40,106 nucleotides of DNA from Candidatus Hydrogenedentota bacterium (lineage in GTDB: Bacteria; Hydrogenedentota; Hydrogenedentia; Hydrogenedentales; CAITNO01): positions 1-40,106 of the forward strand of contig CAIUWO010000094.1 in NCBI GenBank assembly GCA_903902895.1. The letters run 5' to 3'. Below the pieces are notes generated by a model that was given only the letters and a program-made list of their open reading frames with translations, did no database searches and was not told where the DNA came from. A program made the translations under genes and the position numbers. This document shows, one piece after another, positions 1 through 7,483 of this stretch (positions are counted from its first letter, which is position 1; each line of letters opens with the position of its first letter).

Positions 1-1
1 G

Positions 2-475
2 ACCGCCGCACGGCTCAATCGCGACTTCGCCAAGTACGGCATGGACGCCGTCACCACGGTGGACCGGCTGCGCCAGTTCTACGCCGTCATCAGCGCCTAC
101 CTCGCCATGTTCCTCGTGCTCGGCGCGCTGGGGTTGGTGCTCGGTGCAGGCGGCACGGGCATCGTCGTCCTGCGCAACCTCTTCGAGCGCCGCGCCGAAA
201 TCGGCCTCTTCCACGCCCTCGGCTACACCCCGTCCACCGTGACCCGCCTGCTCCTGCTGGAGCACGGCGTGCTTGTCCTGACCGGCACCGTCCTCGGCAC
301 CGCCGCATCTGCGGCGTCCGTACTGCCGCTTATCCTAATGTCCAGCACCGAAGTGTCCCTGCCCCTGCAGGCGGCGTTGCTCGCCGCCATCCTCTGCGCC
401 AACCTCGGCTGCCTCGCCGTGGTGGTCCTCGCTGGACTGCCCGGCAATCCCGTCACCGGCCTGCGCGAAGAGTAG
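2..475 (+). CDS. FtsX-like ABC transporter permease, C-terminal part
   Basis: This is the 3' end of a gene that enters from the left edge; the frame is open from base 2 and ends with TAG at 473-475, leaving about 157 residues. Three hydrophobic segments are visible: one around LAMFLVLGALGLVLG, one in the GVLVLTGTVLGTAAS region and one near the end. Between the first two lies the typical FtsX cytoplasmic stretch VVLRNLFERRAEIGLFHALG followed by a residue pattern ending in LLLEHG, as in MacB/LolC-type permeases, and the chain ends in a short charged tail (LREE). By family it would be the membrane half of an ABC complex for lipoprotein, macrolide or peptide export, or for cell-wall hydrolase control. 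The substrate cannot be told without the N-terminal half and the ATPase partner. Family call is confident; function is open. Confidence 0.85.
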   Translation, partial: TAARLNRDFAKYGMDAVTTVDRLRQFYAVISAYLAMFLVLGALGLVLGAGGTGIVVLRNLFERRAEIGLFHALGYTPSTVTRLLLLEHGVLVLTGTVLGTAASAASVLPLILMSSTEVSLPLQAALLAAILCANLGCLAVVVLAGLPGNPVTGLREE

Positions 476-491
476 ACTGCATCCGCGCTTC

Positions 492-585
492 CGTCATTGC
501 GAGCAAAGCGAAGCAATCTCTTGTACCCAGGTCGTTGGACGGGCAGGAGATTGCCGCGTCGGGCTGCGCCCTCCTCGCAATGACG
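492..585. repeat. Palindromic dispersed repeat, copy 1
   Basis: Both ends carry the inverted 12-mer CGTCATTGCGAG, and an inner CAATCT lies about 10-20 bases further in on each side, so the ~94-base element can fold on itself. A second copy with almost identical ends but a different centre is at 5024-5118. Both are intergenic, directly behind the 3' ends of genes. Elements starting CGTCATTGCGAG and containing GCAATCT are common as short non-coding repeats in many bacterial genomes. No ORF is present, so it is a REP/MITE-like element that may also act as a terminator or mRNA 3'-end stabiliser. Confidence 0.85.
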
Positions 586-592
586 GTACGGC

Positions 593-1912
593 CTACTGCT
601 CCACGCGGTACAAATCGGTCTTCGTGCGCAGGATCAGCGCCTTGCCCGTCACCGCCGGCGAGGCCATGAAGCCGTTGTCGAGTTTGCTCGTTGCGAGCAC
701 CTCATATGTCCGCCCAGGTTTGAGCACCGTTGTCTTGCCCTGGTTGCTGAAGCAGTAGATCCGCCCGTCCGCATAAATGGGGGACGCCATGTAGTTGCCG
801 CCGATTTTTTCACTCCACAGCTGCGCGCCCGTGGCCGCGTCCAGGCAGGTGGCGATGCCGTCGCCGCTGATCATATAGAACAGGCCGTCCAAAAGCAGCG
901 GTGACGACTCATTGGGGATGAACTTCCCGGCGGCCTTCCAGACGACGTGCGTGTCGGTCACGTCGCCCTTGCCGTCGGGGCGCATGGCCCACAGGGCCGC
1001 GTCTCCCCGGCCGGTCATGATGTACACGATGCCGTTGGCGAACACGGGCCGCGGCGCCGGTGAATAGGCGGTGTGGTGCACCTTCCAAAGCTCCTCGCCG
1101 GTCAGCGCGTCGTAGCTGAAGGCCGCGTAGGAACTGGGGCTGATCAGTTGCGCCCGGCCGGCCGCCTCGATCACCAGCGGCGTGGTGAAGGCCTTGCGGA
1201 AATCGCCCTGGCGTATTTTCTCCCCCTTGTCGTCCACATCCAGCCATTTTGTGGTGCGGTCCGTCTTCCACACGGTCTTTCCGGTCATCTTGTCCAGCGC
1301 GGCCACATACTCCGCATCCACGCCGTCCATGGTCAGATAGAGCAGGTCCTTCCACATATACAACGAGGAGCCCGGACCGCGGTAGTGGCGGCAGGGCAGG
1401 TCGGTGCGCTGCCAGATCACCTTGAACGTGGCCGTGTCCAGGCAGGCCGTGCCGTAACTTCCAAAATTCACCCAGACCCGGCCCGGCTCGATCACCGGCG
1501 ACGGCGAGGCGTAGCAGTTCACATCCTGGCCCAGCGGCTCGGGCGTGTCGCAGTGGAAAAGTTTCTGGTCGCAAAGGATTTTGCCCGTTTCGGCGTCCAC
1601 GCACACCGCGAAGAAATCGTTGCCCTCCGGGGTGGCCGTGGTCATCCATGCCTGCCCGTCCAGCACCACCGGCGTCGACCAGCCCTTGTCATGAATGGCG
1701 GTCTTCCATTTCACGTTTTCGGTCTCACTCCACTGGAGCGGCAGCCCGCGCGGCGCCTCACCCGGCTGGGTCACCATGCCGTTGCCAAGAGGGCCGCGAA
1801 ATTCGGGCCAGTCCGTCGGACCCGCCAGCGCCGCGCCGGCATATGCCAAAAACAGCGCCGGAAGCGCCACACAAAACCACCGGGCAGGAACGCGTTTCGA
1901 CCTGAATGCCAT
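593..1912 (-). CDS. Secreted PQQ-like beta-propeller protein
   Basis: The product has 439 residues. The start at 1912 is chosen because an AAGGAAAG ribosome site sits 5-6 bases upstream and the protein then begins with a clean signal peptide (basic MAFRSKR, hydrophobic core, AALAG cleavage region). The open frame extends much further upstream, but that part does not look like protein. The mature chain starts with WPEFRGPLGNG, the typical opening of PVC-type PQQ-like propellers, and carries repeated blades of the form DxxTGxxLW/DxMTGKTVW (for example LDKMTGKTVW, DALTGEELW, DAATGAQLW). Such repeats build a 7-8-bladed propeller like BamB or quinoprotein dehydrogenases. No catalytic signature of a methanol dehydrogenase was recognised, so it is probably a binding or scaffold protein in the periplasm. 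It is transcribed alone and divergently from the fabG-like gene. Confidence 0.85.
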   Translation of the reverse strand: MAFRSKRVPARWFCVALPALFLAYAGAALAGPTDWPEFRGPLGNGMVTQPGEAPRGLPLQWSETENVKWKTAIHDKGWSTPVVLDGQAWMTTATPEGNDFFAVCVDAETGKILCDQKLFHCDTPEPLGQDVNCYASPSPVIEPGRVWVNFGSYGTACLDTATFKVIWQRTDLPCRHYRGPGSSLYMWKDLLYLTMDGVDAEYVAALDKMTGKTVWKTDRTTKWLDVDDKGEKIRQGDFRKAFTTPLVIEAAGRAQLISPSSYAAFSYDALTGEELWKVHHTAYSPAPRPVFANGIVYIMTGRGDAALWAMRPDGKGDVTDTHVVWKAAGKFIPNESSPLLLDGLFYMISGDGIATCLDAATGAQLWSEKIGGNYMASPIYADGRIYCFSNQGKTTVLKPGRTYEVLATSKLDNGFMASPAVTGKALILRTKTDLYRVEQ

Positions 1913-2292
1913 GTCACTTTCCTTGTTTATGGAGTATTGACGTCCGGCCTTGCCCCGGACGCATCCGGATTGTAGCCGAAACAACCGACTGCTGAAAAGC
2001 CGGCCGGCGCATGCGCTCCAGCTTTCGCGCACAAGAAATGGACCGGATGCCGCGTCTACCGTAGAAGCGGCTTCCAACCACTCTCTTTGCCGTCGCGCTC
2101 TTCGCGTTTGACGTTTGGGGGGCATACCTGACACCATGGACGGCCCGGCCCGGTCCATTCCTGTCGTGGCAGGGATAGCTTCGGTCTGCCGGACGCGGTC
2201 GTGAGAGGGTTTCTTCAAAAGGGAAGTGTTTGGTCCCGTTTCCGGGCAGGCCAGAGGGTGTCTGCCCCGGACACAACGCAAGGAGCGACACC
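1913..2292. other. Divergent intergenic region, no gene seen
   Basis: These 380 bases separate the propeller gene (-) from the fabG-like gene (+) and must hold both promoters. I see the two ribosome sites at its edges (AAGGAAAG on the minus strand just right of 1912; AAGGAG at 2280-2285 on the plus strand), but no convincing -35/-10 pair, no strong hairpin and no coding sequence. Frames that stay open across it read as low-quality, Arg/Ser/Ala-rich shadow protein. Confidence 0.6.
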
Positions 2293-3660
2293 ATGGGCGA
2301 TTTCCTGGTCAACTTGGGCGCCAACAAGACGGCGCGCAAAGTGGTGCAGACGCTGCATCTTCCGATCCCGCTTCCGCAACGGCTGGCAAGGTCGAGCGCG
2401 CCGCTGGAGGAGCAGCCGCTGAAGGGCCGCGCCGTATGGGCCGCCGCCGGGGCGAACGGCGCGCTGGCCGGGGCTGTCAGGGACACTGTGGCAGGCGCGG
2501 GCGGGGAACTGCTCACGGTTGAAGCCGGTACTGCCCCCCCCGCAAACGCGCGCCCGTACGCCCTGATTTATGACGCAACGGGCCTCGAAACGCCCGAGGC
2601 CCTCAAGGACCTCTACGAATTCTTTCACACCCATGTGCGGTCGCTGGCGGCCTGCGGCCGCGCCATTGTGGCGGCGCGCACGCCGGAGGAAACGGATGAC
2701 CCCGTCGTTCGCGCGGCGCGGCGCTCGGTCCAGGGCTTTGTGCGCAGCATGGGCAAGGAGATTGGGCGGCGCGGCGCCACGGCGCAGACGCTCTATGTGG
2801 ATGCCGGCGCGGAAGACCGGGTGGAACCGGTGCTGCGTTTCCTGCTGTCCAAACGCTCCGCGTACATTTCGGGCCAGCCCATCCACGTTTCGGCGCGCAT
2901 TGCCGCCGCGGCGGCCCCCTGCCGTGTCCTGCCGCTCAAGGGCAAAGTGGCGCTCGTGACCGGCGCGGCGCGGGGCATCTGCGAGGCGACGGCCCGCGCG
3001 CTGGCGCGCGAGGGCGCGGCGGTCATCGTGATGGACCGCCCCGCCGAGTTGGAGGCGGCGAAGAAGGTCGCCGACGCCATCGGCGGCACGGCGCTGGCCG
3101 CAGACATCACCGACCCGAAGGCGGCGGCGGCGGTGCTGGAGCATGTGAAGCAGCACCACGCCGGACTGGACATCGTGGTGCACAACGCCGGGATCACACG
3201 CGACAAGACCATTGCCAACATGTCGGCCGACAAGTGGGACATGGTCCTTTCGGTCAATCTCATCTCCCTGATCCGCGCCAACGAGGAACTGATCGGTTCC
3301 ATCCGCGACGGCGGCCGCATCATCGCGCTGTCGTCCGTGGGCGGCATCGCGGGCAACCCGGGCCAGACCAACTACGCCGCCACCAAGGCGGGCGTGATCG
3401 GCTATGTGCAGGCGTTCGCACCGCGCGTGGCGGGCCGCGGCATCACGGTGAACGCCGTGGCGCCGGGCTTCATCGAGACGCAAATGACGGCGGCCATGCC
3501 CATGGGCACGCGCGAAGTGGCGCGCCGCCTGTGCATGCTGACCCAGGGCGGCCTGCCGGAGGACATCGCCGAAACCATCACCTTCCTCGCCAGTCCGGAC
3601 ACCACCGGACTCACCGGCGAGGTGATACGCATCTGCGGCGGCAATTTCGTCGGCGCCTAG
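2293..3660 (+). CDS. fabG: High-molecular-weight 3-oxoacyl-ACP/CoA reductase (FabG4-like)
   Basis: The product has 455 residues, the size of the high-molecular-weight FabG class (mycobacterial FabG4 is about the same length) rather than the usual ~245. AAGGAG at 2280-2285 fixes the ATG at 2293. Residues 1-210 form the extra N-terminal flavodoxin-like half; residues 215-455 are a short-chain dehydrogenase with NAG at 298-300, Ser347/348, and the catalytic YxxxK at Tyr361-Lys365. Expected reaction: NAD(P)H-dependent reduction of a 3-oxoacyl thioester, or the reverse. One oddity is that the nucleotide-binding TGxxxGxG motif reads TGAARGIC, with Cys230 in place of the last glycine. A thiolase gene follows 26 bases downstream, the same pairing as FabG4/FadA2 in mycobacteria, which suggests the two act on the same acyl-CoA beta-keto intermediates. 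Confidence 0.88.
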   Translation: MGDFLVNLGANKTARKVVQTLHLPIPLPQRLARSSAPLEEQPLKGRAVWAAAGANGALAGAVRDTVAGAGGELLTVEAGTAPPANARPYALIYDATGLETPEALKDLYEFFHTHVRSLAACGRAIVAARTPEETDDPVVRAARRSVQGFVRSMGKEIGRRGATAQTLYVDAGAEDRVEPVLRFLLSKRSAYISGQPIHVSARIAAAAAPCRVLPLKGKVALVTGAARGICEATARALAREGAAVIVMDRPAELEAAKKVADAIGGTALAADITDPKAAAAVLEHVKQHHAGLDIVVHNAGITRDKTIANMSADKWDMVLSVNLISLIRANEELIGSIRDGGRIIALSSVGGIAGNPGQTNYAATKAGVIGYVQAFAPRVAGRGITVNAVAPGFIETQMTAAMPMGTREVARRLCMLTQGGLPEDIAETITFLASPDTTGLTGEVIRICGGNFVGA

Positions 3661-3686
3661 CAGTAAATCAGCAAAGGAAGTTTCCC

Positions 3687-4994
3687 ATGGCCACCAAGAA
3701 GAACTCCCCGGCCGCGCGCCGCGCCGTCATCGTCGACGGGGTGCGCACGCCCTTCCTCCGCGCCTTCGGCGCGTTCACCCGCATGGACACCGTCGCACTC
3801 GGCGCGGTGACGGTCCGCACACTGCTCGACAAGGCGGGCGTAAAGCCTGAGGAGATCGAAAGCCTCATCTGGGGCGGTGCGATCCTGCCCGGGTCAACGC
3901 CCAATGTGGGCCGTGAAATCGTGCTCGACGCGGGCCTGCCCCGCACGCTGGAGGCCTCCACCGTCAGCCGCGCCTGCTCGTCCGGTTTCCTGGCGGTGAC
4001 CCAGGCGGTGGCGGCGATAGAACGGGGCGAGGCCGACGTCATCATTGCCGGCGGCGGCGACTCGACCAGCAACGCCGAGGTGACCATGCCGCCCAGCTTT
4101 GTGCACAAGATGGCGCCGGTGGCCATGAGCGCCAAGTCGGGCGTGATGGATTATCTGGGCCTGCTGGGCAAGATCAGCATCCGCAAGGACCTGATTCCGC
4201 GGCGGCCAAGCATTCGCGAGCGGTCAACCGGCGAGTTGATGGGCGAATCGGCCGAGCGCATGGCCAAGATTTGGGGCATCCCACGCGAGGAGCAGGACGC
4301 CTTCGCGGCGCAAAGCCACGCCCGCGCCTGCGCGGCCATCAAGTCGGGCCGTTTCACCGGCGAGGTTATCGCGGTGCGGACGCCGGACGGCGCCACCATT
4401 GCCGCCGACAACATCCCCCGGGAAGACGCCACCCTTGAGAAACTGGCCCGGCTAAAGCCCGCCTTTGCCAAGGACGGCACGCTGACGGCGGGCAATTCGA
4501 GCGCGCTGACCGACGGCGCGGGTGCGGTGCTGATCATGAGCGAGGAAAAGGCGCTCGCACTCGGACTCAAGCCCTTGGTCGCGTTCCGGAGCTGGTCCTA
4601 TGACGCGGTGGACCCGGCGGACCAACTGCTGATCGGCCCGGCCATCTCCATGCCGCGCGCGCTGGAAAAGGCCGGGATGACGCTGAAGGACGTGGACCTC
4701 GTGGACATTCATGAGGCCTTTGCCGCGCAGGTGCTCTGCGTGCTGCGGGCCATGGCGAGCGACACCTTCGCCAGGGAATGGTGCGGCCGCGACAAGGCCG
4801 CGGGCGAGCTCAACTTCGCCGACATCAACCTCCACGGCGGGTCCGTGGCGCTGGGCCATCCCTTTGGCGGAACCGGGGTGAGAATGCTGATCACGGCGGC
4901 CAACGAACTGAGACTGTCGGGCAAGAGCACGGCCCTGCTGGGCATCTGCGCCGCCGGCGGACAGTCCGTCGGCGCGGTGATCGAGGCGGTGTAG
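3687..4994 (+). CDS. Acetyl-CoA C-acyltransferase (thiolase, FadI/FadA2-like)
   Basis: The product has 435 residues, in the longer FadI/FadA2 size range. The ATG at 3687 follows AAAGGAAG at a 6-base spacing. The thiolase active-site elements are all present: nucleophile Cys97 in SRACSSG, the DIHEAFAAQ block, HGGSVALGHPFGGTGVR carrying the catalytic His, and the C-terminal acid/base Cys in GICAAGGQ. The enzyme joins or cleaves acetyl-CoA and a 3-oxoacyl-CoA in the cytoplasm. It is co-directional with the HMW FabG gene 26 bases upstream, so the pair covers two consecutive steps of beta-oxidation or its reversal. No hydratase (MaoC/crotonase) gene is adjacent. The gene is followed 29 bases after the stop by a palindromic repeat. 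Confidence 0.92.
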   Translation: MATKKNSPAARRAVIVDGVRTPFLRAFGAFTRMDTVALGAVTVRTLLDKAGVKPEEIESLIWGGAILPGSTPNVGREIVLDAGLPRTLEASTVSRACSSGFLAVTQAVAAIERGEADVIIAGGGDSTSNAEVTMPPSFVHKMAPVAMSAKSGVMDYLGLLGKISIRKDLIPRRPSIRERSTGELMGESAERMAKIWGIPREEQDAFAAQSHARACAAIKSGRFTGEVIAVRTPDGATIAADNIPREDATLEKLARLKPAFAKDGTLTAGNSSALTDGAGAVLIMSEEKALALGLKPLVAFRSWSYDAVDPADQLLIGPAISMPRALEKAGMTLKDVDLVDIHEAFAAQVLCVLRAMASDTFAREWCGRDKAAGELNFADINLHGGSVALGHPFGGTGVRMLITAANELRLSGKSTALLGICAAGGQSVGAVIEAV

Positions 4995-5023
4995 GACCGC
5001 CCGTCATCGCGGGCGAGCGGCGT

Positions 5024-5118
5024 CGTCATTGCGAGCAAAGCGAAGCAATCTCTTGCAACCACGTCCGCATGCGCGGCAAGAGATTGCCGCGTCGGGCTTT
5101 GCCCTCCTCGCAATGACG
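5024..5118. repeat. Palindromic dispersed repeat, copy 2
   Basis: Same element as at 492-585: inverted CGTCATTGCGAG ends, the same left inner part (CAAAGCGAAGCAATCTCTTG) and the same right inner part apart from single changes, with an unrelated ~15-base centre. It lies between the converging 3' ends of the thiolase gene (+) and the alcohol dehydrogenase gene (-) and directly touches the TAA stop of the latter (5119-5121). A folded palindrome at this place could serve as a two-way transcription end. Confidence 0.85.
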
Positions 5119-6325
5119 TTATTTGCCGTGCTCCAGCACGATCTTGATCGCCCCCGACTCGCGCTTGTTCATAAACGCCTGCAGCGCATGCCGGTAATCG
5201 TCCATGGCGAAGCGGTGCGTAATGATCAGTCCGGGCAATTCTGGCGTTCTTTCAAGAACTTCCGCGGCGGTTTCGAAAGTGCTGCGCCCGTCGTGCTCGA
5301 TGCCGTGGCAGTTTATCCCGGTCACCTCCACCTCGCGCGCCCAGATGGGTGAGTAGTCCAGCCGGCCCGGGGAGAAGTTTATCCCCAGCAGCACCACCCC
5401 TGCCGCCCGGACGGGCCAGGCGCAGCGCCTGCTGGAAGCTTTCTTCGCCGCCGACCGTGTCCAGCACAACATCGAACCCACCCAGGACGATCTCGTTGCC
5501 GAACATGCCCTTGATATGGCGGCCGCCGGTGAGCTTGGCGGTTTCCGCGTAAAGATTTGTCTTTCCTGAAATGACCCGCGCGCCAAGTGCCTCGGCCACC
5601 TTTGCCTGGGACGGATACCGCACCGACGCGTACACTTCGATGCCCGGCACCAGCACCCGGCACGCCGCCGCGGCCACCAGGCCGATGGTGCCGCCGCCGA
5701 TAATCAGCACGCGCGCGCCCGGCACGAGATGGGCCCGCGCCTTGAGCACACCGTGCGCCGCGCAGGCCGTGGGCTCCAGCAGCACCGCGGCGTCATTTCC
5801 GAGTGCGGCGGGAATCTTGAACAACTGGCTCGGATGCACCGCCATGCGCGGCGAGAAACCGCCGCCGACGGCGTCGGGCAGGGTCCCCAAGCCGACATTC
5901 TCGCACAGCATGGGGCTGCCCGCCGCGCACTGCCGGCAGGGCGGGTCCGTGTCCATCTGCGCGCAGCAGGGCCAGTCCATGCGGAACGCCACGCGGTCAC
6001 CGACGGCAAACCCCGCCGCCTCCGAACCCGTCTCGGTCACCTCGCCCACGGATTCATGTCCCAGATACTTGCGCTTTATGCCGGGCAGCGCCGCCGAATA
6101 ACTCTTGGGCGAAATGTCCATGCCCATGAAATGAATGTCGGTGCCGCACAGGCCGCAGGCGATGTTGCGCACCATGAGCCAGCGACTGTTGGGCAGCTTG
6201 GGCTCGGGCACCTCGGCATACCGCACCGGTGAAAGTGCGCCGAGTTGCGGAAAGGTCTGCACCAGCCGCGCCGCGCGGTAGAGCGCGAAGCGCAGCGGAT
6301 CGTTCTCGAAATACAGCGCCTTCAT
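5119..6325 (-). pseudogene. Zinc-dependent alcohol dehydrogenase (MDR family), frameshifted
   Basis: The two parts together give about 401 residues of a medium-chain Zn dehydrogenase. The first part (start 6325) shows the catalytic-zinc Cys60 in CGLCGTD, GHE at 89-91, structural-zinc cysteines at 120/121, 130, 133 and 141, LLEPTACAAHG, and the Rossmann motif GGGTIG at 210-215. After LARPGG the frame changes: the family-like continuation (VVLLGINFSPGRLDYSP, then ..EVEVTGINCHG.. to a C-terminal IVLEHGK) is in another frame. Dropping one base from the C run at 5397-5400 restores one continuous protein, so it is either a one-base insertion in the organism or a homopolymer error. The start overlaps the stop of the upstream aminotransferase-like gene as ATGA, so the three genes 8899 to 5119 are one coupled operon. 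Likely substrate: a sugar or polyol/amino-alcohol; not determinable here. Confidence 0.85.
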
Positions 6326-7479
6326 GCGCCCACGGCGCAGTCGCGCAGCGCCATGTTCAGCGCGGCCACCAGTTCGCCCGCCTCGTCTTCGGTGATCAGC
6401 AGGCTCGGCCGCACAACCACCGTGTCTTTCGCCACCTTGCCGGGCGCCACCAGCAGGCCGCGGTTCAAACAGGCCTGGCAGAGCCGCTTCGCCGTGTCCG
6501 CCGAGGGTGTTCGCAGCGCCAGCAGCAGGCCCGCGCCGTTCACGCCGAGCAGCAGGGAAGGGAACTCGTTCGCCAGCGCGCCCAAGGCCGAGCGCAGCCC
6601 CGGCTCCATGGCCCCGGCGTTCTTCCATGGCTCTTCGCGCCGGTAGATTTCCAGCGCGGTCCGGGCCACGCAGCAGGCCACATCGGAACCGCCAAAGGTG
6701 GAAAGATGGATCATCGGGTGATCGTTCATGAATTCGTTCACCCGCTGCGTCATCATGGTGACCGTGATGGGGAACATGCCGCCGCCAAGCGCCTCGCCCA
6801 GTATGAGCACGTCCGGCTCCACGCCAAGCCGTTCGAAATAGAACGGTGTGCCGGTCCGGCCGAAATTCGTCTGTGTCTCGTCGAACACCAGCAGCGCGCC
6901 CCGCGCGCGGCACAGCTCGGCCAGGCCCCGCGCAAAGGCCGCGTCCACCGCCCGGCACCCATTCTCGGCCTGCATCGGTTCCAGGAACACCGCCGCCGTG
7001 TCCGCGCCCACGGCGCGGTCCGCGGCCGCCAGATCGCCGAAAGGAACGACCGCCGTCCCCGGCACCAGCGGTTCGAACAGATGCCGGTCTTCGCGCTGCG
7101 ACAGGCTCAGCGCGAACCCCGTCTGGCCGTACCAGCCGCCGTCCACGGTCACCAGGCCGGGCCGCTTCGTGAATCCGCGCACCACCTTGCAGGCCGCGTC
7201 GAAGGCCTCGCCGCGCGTGACGCCAAAGAGGCTGCATTCGAGCGCGCCCGGCACAAACCCCGCAAGCGCCTCGGCGAGCAGGGCCTTTTCCTCGCTGATG
7301 ATGGGGAAGTTGCCCTGGTCCGTGGCGCGCATGGCGCGCTTGAGTTCTTCCGCCAGTTCCGGATGCCTGCGGCCCAGGTTGAAAATCCCCGCCGAACTGT
7401 CGCCGTCAATGTATTTTCGGCCGTCCGCGTCAAAGAAATGCGCGCCCGTGCGCTTTCCTTCCAGTATTGTGTTGATCAT
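6322..7479 (-). CDS. Class III aminotransferase-fold protein lacking the PLP lysine
   Basis: The product has 385 residues. The ATG at 7479 with a GGGGAG site 8 bases upstream is preferred over a GTG at 7497. It aligns over its length with its upstream neighbour (shared GFALS, FEPLxP, FDExQTxFGRTG, ALGGG, FGGSDxAC). The lysine that forms the PLP Schiff base in class III enzymes, expected just before ALGGG, is Glu229 (GAG, 6793-6795). The phosphate-binding region normally like SGxEA reads VTRGEA, and the YHG element is WYG. These combined losses suggest a non-catalytic paralog rather than a single error. The gene lies 4 bases behind the intact aminotransferase and overlaps the dehydrogenase by ATGA. 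It could be a structural or regulatory subunit of a mixed oligomer; an enzyme with a new chemistry cannot be excluded. Confidence 0.85.
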   Translation of the reverse strand: MINTILEGKRTGAHFFDADGRKYIDGDSSAGIFNLGRRHPELAEELKRAMRATDQGNFPIISEEKALLAEALAGFVPGALECSLFGVTRGEAFDAACKVVRGFTKRPGLVTVDGGWYGQTGFALSLSQREDRHLFEPLVPGTAVVPFGDLAAADRAVGADTAAVFLEPMQAENGCRAVDAAFARGLAELCRARGALLVFDETQTNFGRTGTPFYFERLGVEPDVLILGEALGGGMFPITVTMMTQRVNEFMNDHPMIHLSTFGGSDVACCVARTALEIYRREEPWKNAGAMEPGLRSALGALANEFPSLLLGVNGAGLLLALRTPSADTAKRLCQACLNRGLLVAPGKVAKDTVVVRPSLLITEDEAGELVAALNMALRDCAVGA

Positions 7480-7483
7480 CCCG

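Noticed and set aside
492-585. CRISPR-like or IS end
   Set aside because: Only two copies 4.5 kb apart, no spacers, no transposase and no flanking target duplication visible; it fits a REP/MITE-like repeat.
1913-2281. Upstream extension of the first propeller gene to 2281 (123 more residues)
   Set aside because: The added part is not protein-like and would bury a perfect signal peptide and ribosome site at 1912.
6793-6795. Lys-to-Glu change in the second aminotransferase as a mere sequencing error
   Set aside because: A single AAG-to-GAG error is possible in itself, but the phosphate loop and YHG element are changed too, so loss of the normal PLP site is the better reading.
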